The notes below the pieces were generated by a model. That model was not told where the DNA came from. It did no database searches and saw nothing but the letters and a program-made list of their open reading frames with translations. 5,457 bases of DNA from Sporomusaceae bacterium (GTDB lineage Bacteria > Bacillota_C > Negativicutes > Sporomusales_B > UBA7701), in the NCBI GenBank assembly GCA_022839045.1, contig JALHDI010000141.1, forward strand, positions 1 through 5,457, written 5' to 3'. Every line of letters starts with the position of its first letter. Within the stretch, counting starts at the first letter, position 1. A program made the position numbers and the translations under genes. Shown here one piece after another: positions 1 to 5,100 of this stretch.

Positions 1-129
1 GTAAAATGCCGTAAACTATATTTAGGCGATTATAGAGTATAGGGCGTGTATATAGCCCCCTATTTCCCTTTATTCTTATTTTTTTATTTTTAGATAAAAG
101 AGTGGCAACACTGGCAACACTAGAACCGT

Positions 130-152
130 CAGCCCTTATCTCCCCTGGGCTG
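130..152. other. Short hairpin inside the repeat cluster
   Basis: CAGCCC (130-135) pairs with GGGCTG (147-152), extendable by one T-A pair to 129/153, around an 11-nt loop. It sits between the paired direct repeats (103-120) and the inverted copies (157-176). Neither strand has a U-tract after it, so it is not a standard terminator. Confidence 0.3.
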
Positions 153-154
153 AA

Positions 155-223
155 GGGTGTTGCCGGGGTGTTGCCACTAGCCCCTTTTCCGGCAACAGAG
201 TGGCAACACCCTTCTTCTTTTTT
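155..223 (+). terminator. Large imperfect hairpin followed by T-rich tract
   Basis: GGGTGTTGCC (155-164) pairs perfectly with GGCAACACCC (202-211), and TGTTGCC (169-175) pairs inside it with GGCAACA (191-197). On the plus strand the stem is followed by a T-rich run (212-223), as in an intrinsic terminator, which would stop transcription entering from the left toward the oppositely oriented vapE-like gene. On the minus strand no U-tract follows, so it is a poor terminator for the gene cluster itself. The stem is built from the repeat units, so a role in protein binding or origin structure is an equally good reading. Confidence 0.35.
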
Positions 224-254
224 ACTGGCAACGGCAACACTTTAGTGGCAACAC

Positions 255-2669
255 TTATTTTGATTTCAAATAGCATCTTTGGACGCCGTAGGCTTTACCG
301 AAACGCTGTTTTTTTCCATGAGGTGCCCAGCCCGGCATCCGGTACATAATGTCCTTAATTTCCCGTGAGCGGGTATTGTCAAAGGTCTTCGGATCGCCGC
401 CAAAGCACTCGACCCAAATTTCCAGGGCGCAGACCCGGTCCCGCTCGACGGTACCCTCCGGGCCTTCGCCAAAATCGCCAAGGAAGTACGCTCGGCGCTC
501 GCTGAGATCGCGCTCGGTCCAATCTGCCGGCAGCTTGATCTCAAGAAACTCCTGGACCTGGCCAAACTTCTCGGATTCCTCCATATGTTCTTCCTGAACC
601 GCCGCCGCCACGGAAGCCAAGGTTTCGTCCAGATACAGAGCTTCACCGGCCTTGTAAGCGGCCACGGCCTCCGCCCATAACTGGTCAATTTCTTCATCTG
701 TTAAATCCTTGAATATGTTTTTTACCGGCGCCCGGACCCGCGTGGCTACCGGCCAAAACCGCCGGTTTCCGGTGACGTCACGGAGGAAATCAACCTTATT
801 CGTAGACCCGAAGATTACGCATTGACGCGGGAAAACCGATATATTGCGGCCATAGGCGACGCGGAAGTTATCCACCTGTTTACTCAGGAAGTGCTTGACC
901 GCCTCAACCTCGGCCTTCCGCATGGCCGACAACTCGCCCATTTCGAGAATCCAGGACCCCTGGAGCTGCTCGTAGGCATCCTTGCCTTGCACCGTAGTGA
1001 GCGAATCGGAAAACCATTGGCGGCCGATCCGTTTCAGCAGGTAGCTTTTGCCCTGGCCTTGCTTGCCGACCAGGACGAGCATGTTGTCGAATTTGCAGCC
1101 GGGATTCATAACCCTGGCGACGGCAGCGACGATCATCTTCCGGGTGACAGCCCGGACGTACTCGGTATCAGCCGCACCCATGTAGTCCACGAACAGCGTG
1201 TCCAGGCGGCGGCGGCCATCCCAGACCAGAGCGGTCAGGTAGTCGCGCACCGGGTGGATTGTGTTGTAGAGCAGGACCTCCAGGAGAGCGTCGAGGACGA
1301 TGCCTTTTCCCACGATGCCATAGATGCGGCTGCAGTAGTTCCGCAGCGCGGCCTCGTCGGCGTCCGTCCAGAACCGGCTCTGGCTTGAAGGCCGCCACGG
1401 CAGGTCGCCAACCACCACGATGCGATGGGCGAAGTCGTCCATGGCGAATTTACCGGCCAGGTTCGGGTCGTGTTTTAGAATCAGAATGATGTTCTCGGCG
1501 ACCGGCTGATAGCCACCTTTGCTGCCGGTCTTTAATTTTTTCAGCCAGCTCATATCGTCCGGGTCGATAACTGTGTCGGCAAAATCGGCCTGAGCGTTCT
1601 CCAGCTTCTCCATGCCGATCGTCATCCGGACATTTTCGTCCTCAGCCGCCCATTCGACCATGGCCAGGTAACTCGGCATTTTCGTGACCGGCGTGCCCGG
1701 CTGGGCCTCGATGTCCAGCTCCCCGAATTTATGGAGCCGCACCAGATCGAAGCTGTTCACCAGTTGCCCGCCGATCGGGTCGGTGCCGTGGTGGGAATAC
1801 GCGAATTTGTCTTCATAAAGAACCAGGCCGCCGGCCGAGGACCCAGGAAGGTATGTGTACCGTCCCTCCACGGCACACGGCTCGTAAATATCGGACAGAA
1901 ACGTGTCCAGGGCCTGCTGGATGGAATAGGTCCGGCAGAAAGCACCGACGATGCCCGGCTTTGCTAAAGGGTCGCCTTGCTTCTCGGCCAGCTTGGCTCG
2001 GTTGTTCCGTGTCCGCGACGATTCCGGCCATTGGCTCTGGTCTTGCCAATTCTCATACCTGGCCAGGATTTTGTCCGGATCGAGCCAGGCACCGTCCTGT
2101 AGCTGAAAATAATACTCGCCGTCGGCTGGTGTAGAAGGCCAATACATCAGCCTGTGGGGTTGGTAGGTGGTGTCGTCAAAATAATCCATGCCGATGCCGT
2201 GCGCCAGCATCCGGGAAACGGCTTGGTACTCGTCTGGGTTGACCGCCCTGGCCAGCGGGATCACGAAACGCAGACGCGGCCGATCGGAACGGTGCTTGTG
2301 CGTTGAATAAACGCAGGCAGCGTAGTCGTTATAAAGGCAGAACTCGTCCCATAGCCCAGGCGCGGCGAAGTCGGCATCCAGGGTGACGATTTGCCGCCAG
2401 GCTACCGCCCCCGACGTCCGACGGCCACCTTTCAAGATGCCACCGACGAAGGCACCGACATCTTTCACAGTATCCTGCTCGGTCTTTACCATGGCGTTGA
2501 ACTCGGCCAGCGTTTCCCTTGTCCGGGTCGTTTGGCTCAGTTTTTCAACCAAGTCGGACCAGGGCATCTCTTTGTTTTTCCAATCCTTCTCGAAGCGGCT
2601 GCGGCCGACAGCGACCGCGAGCTGGCCGTCGTGCTTTAAGTTCCGGATTTTAGGCGTAGAGGAAATCAT
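255..2669 (-). CDS. VapE-family primase-helicase (virulence-associated E protein)
   Basis: Large replication protein, 804 aa from the ATG at 2669. The N-terminal third looks like an archaeo-eukaryotic-type primase: a TLDADF acidic motif near residues 96-101, a basic/His stretch HKHRSDRPRLRF near 124-135, and QPHRLMYWPSTP near 170-181. A middle block (about 239-317, with FAYSHH and FDLVRLHKFG) is one I recall from phage VapE-like proteins. The C-terminal half is the VirE P-loop ATPase: Walker A GKQGQGKS at 535-542, Walker B-like WILEMGEL at 573-580, sensor-like FGSTN at 620-624 and arginine-finger-like GNRRFW at 634-639. The family is associated with DNA replication of prophages and pathogenicity islands. 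A TTG at 2675 is in frame, but GGAGG ends immediately before it, whereas the ATG at 2669 has the ideal 6-nt spacing. The gene overlaps the preceding one by 20 nt, so translation is probably coupled. Family call is secure; the primase activity is inferred. Confidence 0.93.
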   Translation of the reverse strand: MISSTPKIRNLKHDGQLAVAVGRSRFEKDWKNKEMPWSDLVEKLSQTTRTRETLAEFNAMVKTEQDTVKDVGAFVGGILKGGRRTSGAVAWRQIVTLDADFAAPGLWDEFCLYNDYAACVYSTHKHRSDRPRLRFVIPLARAVNPDEYQAVSRMLAHGIGMDYFDDTTYQPHRLMYWPSTPADGEYYFQLQDGAWLDPDKILARYENWQDQSQWPESSRTRNNRAKLAEKQGDPLAKPGIVGAFCRTYSIQQALDTFLSDIYEPCAVEGRYTYLPGSSAGGLVLYEDKFAYSHHGTDPIGGQLVNSFDLVRLHKFGELDIEAQPGTPVTKMPSYLAMVEWAAEDENVRMTIGMEKLENAQADFADTVIDPDDMSWLKKLKTGSKGGYQPVAENIILILKHDPNLAGKFAMDDFAHRIVVVGDLPWRPSSQSRFWTDADEAALRNYCSRIYGIVGKGIVLDALLEVLLYNTIHPVRDYLTALVWDGRRRLDTLFVDYMGAADTEYVRAVTRKMIVAAVARVMNPGCKFDNMLVLVGKQGQGKSYLLKRIGRQWFSDSLTTVQGKDAYEQLQGSWILEMGELSAMRKAEVEAVKHFLSKQVDNFRVAYGRNISVFPRQCVIFGSTNKVDFLRDVTGNRRFWPVATRVRAPVKNIFKDLTDEEIDQLWAEAVAAYKAGEALYLDETLASVAAAVQEEHMEESEKFGQVQEFLEIKLPADWTERDLSERRAYFLGDFGEGPEGTVERDRVCALEIWVECFGGDPKTFDNTRSREIKDIMYRMPGWAPHGKKQRFGKAYGVQRCYLKSK

Positions 2670-4002
2670 ATTCAACCTCCATGATCGCCTTCATAATCGG
2701 GAAAACTTGTTGCCAGACGACGCCGTTCCCGCAGCACTTCAGGCGCTTTGCTCTGTTTTTTTGCCCGGTGGTTGTCCTTGGCGGCTCATAAGGATACTGG
2801 CCGTTTTCGGTTATGCCACCGGGAAAGTTTTCGGGAAACACCTGCTCTCGAAGGTTTGCGGGAGCGGTGCGTCCTTTCCGTGTGGTTGCGAATTGCCGTT
2901 CCAGAGCCTCGGGCGACCGCTGGGGAAGCATATCCATGCAGTTTGGCGTCGCCCAATTTTGCTGTACCCCGAGCGGAGCTGGCCACCCCGGCCACGGCCG
3001 CGGCGTTTCGCACTCGATATCGGTCCAGCCGATCGGGAACCCCATAAGGCACTCCACCCAATCGGCGTTTAACTGGCCCGGCACTTCTGTCCGGAGCGAG
3101 CTGTGCTGGGTGCCGCCAGTTGATCCTGTGGAATCCTGTGCTGCCGGAGTCGGCCACATCTTCACCGCCAGATCGAGCGGAGGCGTCGATACTTTCCCGG
3201 CCTCTTTGCGCTTCTGCCAAGATTCGGGATCTTCGCTGGTGGTTTTTCCGGCACGCGGTGTCGGCCACAACTGCTGCTCCAGCACCGTACCAGGAACGGT
3301 GTCACGCCCGAGCTGGCTCGCCGGCAGGGTGGAGTTATTAGCGTCCTGCGCCGCCGGCGTCGGCCAGTATTTAGCGGCGGCCGGGAGGCCGTTCCGTGGG
3401 TCGTTCGCGAAATCGCCGCGTTTTTCCGCATCGTTGGCCCTGGGCGTCGGCCACATTGCGACCGTCCGCGCCAAGCCGTCGTGGGTCGGCGAGCTGCGCT
3501 TCCTGTCTTTGTTTTGGCACGGCAGTAGTGCGACCGCGTTAGCATCAAAACTCCGAGGTGTCGGCCAGAGTTGGCGGGCAACGGCGGTGGCCAGATCGTC
3601 GCCGCCGCTCCCTTCTCTGTTCATTCGGGCGTAATCCGGGCCACTAGGCGACCCTTTTGGTGTGGGCCACGATGAAGAGTCGTTCCCTTTTGTGGGGCGC
3701 TCCTGCGTAACTTGCAGGAAGAACGAACGGCCGGACTTCGTAGCCTTCGGCTTCCAGACCCATCCGGCAGGTGTCGAGCGCAAGATTAACTGCGTTACGC
3801 ACGTTTTCTGCAAGGACCCAGCTAGGCCGCACTTCCCGCACGATTCGAAGCATTTCAAACCAGAGTCCTGACCTTTCGCCTTCGAGGCCCGCTTGTTTTC
3901 CAGCGCAGGACAAGTCCTGGCAGGGGAACCCGCCGATGACGATGTCGATGCCAGGGATTCCGTCGTTTCGGAGCTGTTCTGCGGAGAGTTTTCGTACATC
4001 AT
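2650..4002 (-). CDS. C-terminal part of split C5 DNA methyltransferase, WPTP-repeat protein
   Basis: 450-aa frame, +1 relative to the methyltransferase start gene, which it overlaps by 359 nt. Residues 1-111 are overprinted on that gene and are Ser/Lys-rich. Residues 112-286 hold six WPTP motifs (W112, W146, W184, W213, W246, W283). LNADWVECLMGFPIGWTD (311-328) resembles methyltransferase motif IX and its GFP signature, WATP follows at 350, and CCGNGVVWQQVFPIM (423-437) resembles motif X. It therefore seems to supply the target-recognition region and closing motifs missing from the upstream frame. The start is the ATG at 4002 or 3999; an in-frame TGA lies 12 nt upstream of 4002, so it cannot begin earlier. 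The only SD candidate (AGGGG) sits about 12 nt away and is weak. I recall phage proteins with a similar N-terminus (G-x-KC, then W-K, then WPTP), which favours a translated frame. Alternatives are one 498-aa product made by +1 frameshifting, or an indel in a single gene. Confidence 0.75.
   Translation of the reverse strand: MMYENSPQNSSETTESLASTSSSAGSPARTCPALENKRASKAKGQDSGLKCFESCGKCGLAGSLQKTCVTQLILRSTPAGWVWKPKATKSGRSFFLQVTQERPTKGNDSSSWPTPKGSPSGPDYARMNREGSGGDDLATAVARQLWPTPRSFDANAVALLPCQNKDRKRSSPTHDGLARTVAMWPTPRANDAEKRGDFANDPRNGLPAAAKYWPTPAAQDANNSTLPASQLGRDTVPGTVLEQQLWPTPRAGKTTSEDPESWQKRKEAGKVSTPPLDLAVKMWPTPAAQDSTGSTGGTQHSSLRTEVPGQLNADWVECLMGFPIGWTDIECETPRPWPGWPAPLGVQQNWATPNCMDMLPQRSPEALERQFATTRKGRTAPANLREQVFPENFPGGITENGQYPYEPPRTTTGQKNRAKRLKCCGNGVVWQQVFPIMKAIMEVEYDFLYA
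2676..2680 (-). promoter_or_regulatory. RBS deciding the primase-helicase start
   Basis: GGAGG on the minus strand, six bases before the ATG at 2669. It touches the in-frame TTG at 2675, leaving no spacing for it, so it selects the ATG. It lies inside the 3' end of the preceding frame. Confidence 0.8.
3145..3669 (-). repeat. Six WPTP-module coding repeats
   Basis: Six imperfect in-frame repeats, each starting with a Trp-Pro-Thr-Pro codon block (on the plus strand mostly a GTCGGCCA or GTGGGCCA core) at 3658-3669, 3556-3567, 3442-3453, 3355-3366, 3256-3267 and 3145-3156. Spacing is 29-38 codons. Four of the modules begin WPTP(R/A)(A/S)-x-D(A/S) or close to it, and they tend to end with a Leu/Val-rich stretch before the next W. 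A degenerate WATP copy lies at 2944-2955. The repeats are conserved as protein more than as DNA, which argues for selection on the product rather than a simple minisatellite. Confidence 0.8.
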
Positions 4003-4147
4003 TGTAAATTTTCACCCCTGGAAATCTTAGTTTCAGAACTTCTACAGGGTAGGGTTCTATCTCGCAGCAGGCGACGATCTTCATGCCGGCGGCCTCTGCG
4101 GCCAGGTCAAGCCCCCCAACCCCTGTAAATAGGCTCAGGGCGTTCAT
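3644..4147 (-). CDS. N-terminal catalytic part of C5 cytosine DNA methyltransferase (Dcm family)
   Basis: Transfers a methyl group from S-adenosylmethionine to C5 of cytosine in DNA. The 167 residues contain the first half of the family's motif order: SAM-binding motif I LFTGVGGLDLA (6-16), the acidic CCEIEPYPVEVL (27-38), motif IV GGFPCQDLS (72-80) with catalytic Cys76, motif VI ENVRN (114-118), and motif VIII APHKRERLFIV (150-160). The frame ends at a TAG seven codons after motif VIII, so target recognition, motif IX and motif X are absent; they lie in the +1 frame (2650-4002). Full-length enzymes usually exceed 300 aa. The start ATG overlaps the preceding stop as ATGA and has GAGGTGG just upstream. 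No restriction endonuclease is visible, so it is likely an orphan methyltransferase, for example for protection of phage DNA. It could act with the second protein as a two-subunit enzyme, be joined to it by frameshifting, or be broken. Confidence 0.9.
   Translation of the reverse strand: MNALSLFTGVGGLDLAAEAAGMKIVACCEIEPYPVEVLKLRFPGVKIYNDVRKLSAEQLRNDGIPGIDIVIGGFPCQDLSCAGKQAGLEGERSGLWFEMLRIVREVRPSWVLAENVRNAVNLALDTCRMGLEAEGYEVRPFVLPASYAGAPHKRERLFIVAHTKRVA
3652..3658 (-). other. Candidate +1 frameshift site AAAAGGG
   Basis: In the methyltransferase frame the minus strand reads ACC AAA AGG GTC GCC TAG. A tRNA-Lys on AAA can move one base forward and still pair with AAA, after which GGG TCG CCT continues in the downstream frame. 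AGG, a rare Arg codon in many bacteria, sits in the A site, and the zero-frame stop follows three codons after AAA. The shift would fuse residues 1-164 to the second frame, giving about 498 aa with all motifs in order. No stimulatory element was identified. The same A4 run is also where a one-base sequencing or assembly error would split a single gene. Confidence 0.35.
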
Positions 4148-4467
4148 GACACCACCTCATCAGTAATCCAGCGGACTTTGATGCCCAAACCCCAGGCGTG
4201 TTTTATTTCACGCTGGCAGCCTTCGGAATTCTCCCATTCACCGTGAACCCAGACCTCCTCGCAAGTTTCCAACAGCGCCAGGCAGAGCTGCATACCGTGT
4301 TCCGGATCGTAGGTGTTCGGATCGAGGAAGGCGAGCGCGTGCAGCGGCGACACCGGGAGAATGTATTTCTCCTCCGCTACATACCTGCGGCAATGCCGAC
4401 TCGCTTTTTCTATGTTTTCCCGCCAGTTTTCGCCCCGCAGCGGGTGGGTAATGTAAACACGTTTCAT
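4144..4467 (-). CDS. DUF4406/deoxyribosyltransferase-like small protein
   Basis: 107-aa cytosolic protein with no signal peptide or membrane segment. The layout matches the small Rossmann-like proteins related to nucleoside 2-deoxyribosyltransferases (DUF4406/DUF7768-type): strand 1 with RVYITHPLRG (3-12), a helix with NIEKASRHCRRYV (18-30), PVSPLHALAFLD (38-49), the helix-strand LCLALLETCEEVWVHGEW (61-78), and NSEGCQREIKHAWGLGIKV (80-98), which resembles the S-x-G-x(3)-E segment holding the catalytic glutamate (here probably E87). True deoxyribosyltransferases exchange bases on deoxyribonucleosides; activity has not been shown for most of these short relatives, so the substrate is unknown. 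The start has an excellent GGAGGT seven bases upstream. It lies 12 nt after thyX and overlaps the methyltransferase start by 4 nt (ATGA), so it probably shares their mRNA. A nucleotide-pool role is suggested by that position only. Confidence 0.85.
   Translation of the reverse strand: MKRVYITHPLRGENWRENIEKASRHCRRYVAEEKYILPVSPLHALAFLDPNTYDPEHGMQLCLALLETCEEVWVHGEWENSEGCQREIKHAWGLGIKVRWITDEVVS
4152..4158 (-). promoter_or_regulatory. RBS of the methyltransferase N-terminal gene
   Basis: GAGGTGG on the minus strand just before the ATG at 4147 (GAGGT core six bases away), located within the end of the DUF4406-like gene. It supports the ATGA-overlap start. Confidence 0.7.
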
Positions 4468-4474
4468 GGTTTAT

Positions 4475-4480
4475 ACCTCC
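4475..4480 (-). promoter_or_regulatory. RBS of the DUF4406-like gene
   Basis: GGAGGT on the minus strand, seven bases before the ATG at 4467. Its first G is the last base of the thyX stop codon TAG. Confidence 0.8.
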
Positions 4481-5100
4481 TATGCCGCGATGTCGTCAAA
4501 GACGACCGGAATCCGCACCTTCAGCTCGGCCAGCAGCGGGCGCATCAGCTGCCGCATTTGAGGGTGGGCGTCCGGAGCTGTTCGCAGCCGGAGAATATGG
4601 CGCCACTCGCGAAGGTTAGCGGTCACGACGATCTCCGTTTTTAGCGAGTTAGGCAGGACCGACCGGGCCATCTCCGGCGCGGCGCCGTTCTCGATTAGAT
4701 CAAAGTATGCTCGCTCGGCTTGGTTCATCGCCTCTCGCCAGATTACATACTGCCAGGTCGCGGGGTTGAAGGGCGGCGCCACAAAGGTGATGTTGTTGCC
4801 GTATTTCTCGTTAGCATAATTGCAATAGCGGGTCGATTCCTGGGCGTAGCTCGCGGGACGGTGGCGAACCAGCTCATGCGACACGCCGCGATCAGTGATG
4901 AAATGAACCGAGAAAACGGTGTGTTCGATCATGGCCTCATGGCCGCGATCGACCAACATCCTGACGAACGCCGGCGCCGATCCGGCGGCGATTCGGTCCT
5001 CTGACTTGTAGCAGAGGCGCCCGATCCGCTCGATTTTCTGGAGCATCGCGGCGCCGTCTATTTTGTCAAGAAAGCGATAACTAGGGTCGACAATTTGCAT
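4480..5100 (-). CDS. thyX: FAD-dependent thymidylate synthase ThyX
   Basis: Makes dTMP from dUMP using methylenetetrahydrofolate, with FAD/NADPH as reductant; a cytosolic homotetramer in characterised members. The 206 aa contain the diagnostic RHR-x7-S signature at 79-89 (RHRPASYAQESTR to R91), preceded by GHEAMIEHTVFSVHF (53-67). The C-terminal part has ARSVLPNSLKTEIVVTANLR (145-164) and LRLRTAPDAHPQMRQL (170-185), where R173 aligns with the conserved dUMP-activating arginine of the family. It is slightly short for the family (often 210-250 aa) but complete. The ATG at 5100 shares one base with the previous stop (TAATG), with AAGGGG five bases upstream, so translational coupling is likely. 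Phages commonly carry thyX to raise dTMP supply; together with the ribonucleotide-reductase-tail-like neighbour this suggests a nucleotide-supply block. Identification is secure. Confidence 0.97.
   Translation of the reverse strand: MQIVDPSYRFLDKIDGAAMLQKIERIGRLCYKSEDRIAAGSAPAFVRMLVDRGHEAMIEHTVFSVHFITDRGVSHELVRHRPASYAQESTRYCNYANEKYGNNITFVAPPFNPATWQYVIWREAMNQAERAYFDLIENGAAPEMARSVLPNSLKTEIVVTANLREWRHILRLRTAPDAHPQMRQLMRPLLAELKVRIPVVFDDIAA

Larger units (their letters stand above)
61..254. other. Possible replication origin (AT-rich tract plus iterons)
   Basis: Non-coding stretch immediately downstream of the primase-helicase gene. It combines an AT-rich, strongly T-biased tract (about 61-99 on the plus strand) with the adjacent GGCAACA-type repeats (103-254). 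This is the layout of iteron origins, where an initiator binds repeats next to an easily melted element. Replication genes of phages and satellite islands often lie next to their origin. Positions 1-60 are also AT-rich and contain a weak inverted repeat (ATAGGG 39-44 with CCCTAT 58-63). No gene was seen in 1-254. Origin function is inference from layout only. Confidence 0.4.
103..254. repeat. Cluster of GGCAACA-core repeats, iteron-like
   Basis: Exact TGGCAACAC copies lie at 103-111, 112-120, 201-209 and 246-254 on the plus strand, with an exact inverted copy at 168-176. Variants are an inverted GTGTTGCC at 157-164, CGGCAACAG at 190-198, TGGCAAC at 226-232 and CGGCAACAC at 232-240. The last exact copy directly abuts the vapE-like stop codon. 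Spacing is irregular (9 to about 70 nt), so this is not a CRISPR array. Dense short repeats in both orientations suggest binding sites for a replication initiator or regulator. Confidence 0.75.

Noticed and set aside
11..45. Plus-strand sigma-70 promoter around TATAGA/TATAGG
   Set aside because: The region is simply AT-rich, no convincing -35 box with 17-nt spacing was found, and no plus-strand gene follows.
155..211. Intrinsic terminator for the minus-strand gene cluster
   Set aside because: On the minus strand the stem is followed by a mixed sequence without a U-tract; only the plus strand has a T-run.
103..254. CRISPR array
   Set aside because: The units are only 7-9 nt, occur in both orientations, and are separated by irregular gaps.
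822..1388. 188-aa plus-strand frame
   Set aside because: It lies wholly antisense to the conserved ATPase domain of the primase-helicase and has no ribosome binding site or domain of its own.
2670..2675. TTG start for the primase-helicase two codons upstream of the ATG
   Set aside because: The GGAGG ribosome binding site is directly adjacent to the TTG, leaving no spacer, while the ATG at 2669 is correctly spaced.
2383..3634. Long plus-strand open frames (229 and 273 aa) opposite the methyltransferase and the start of the primase-helicase
   Set aside because: They are antisense to frames with clear family motifs, have Arg/Pro/Ser-rich composition typical of GC-rich shadow frames, and contain no recognisable domain. 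The repeated VGH motif in one is the antisense of the WPTP codons.
3652..3658. Canonical -1 slippery heptamer (X XXY YYZ)
   Set aside because: AAAAGGG does not fit that pattern, and the downstream frame is +1, not -1, relative to the methyltransferase frame.
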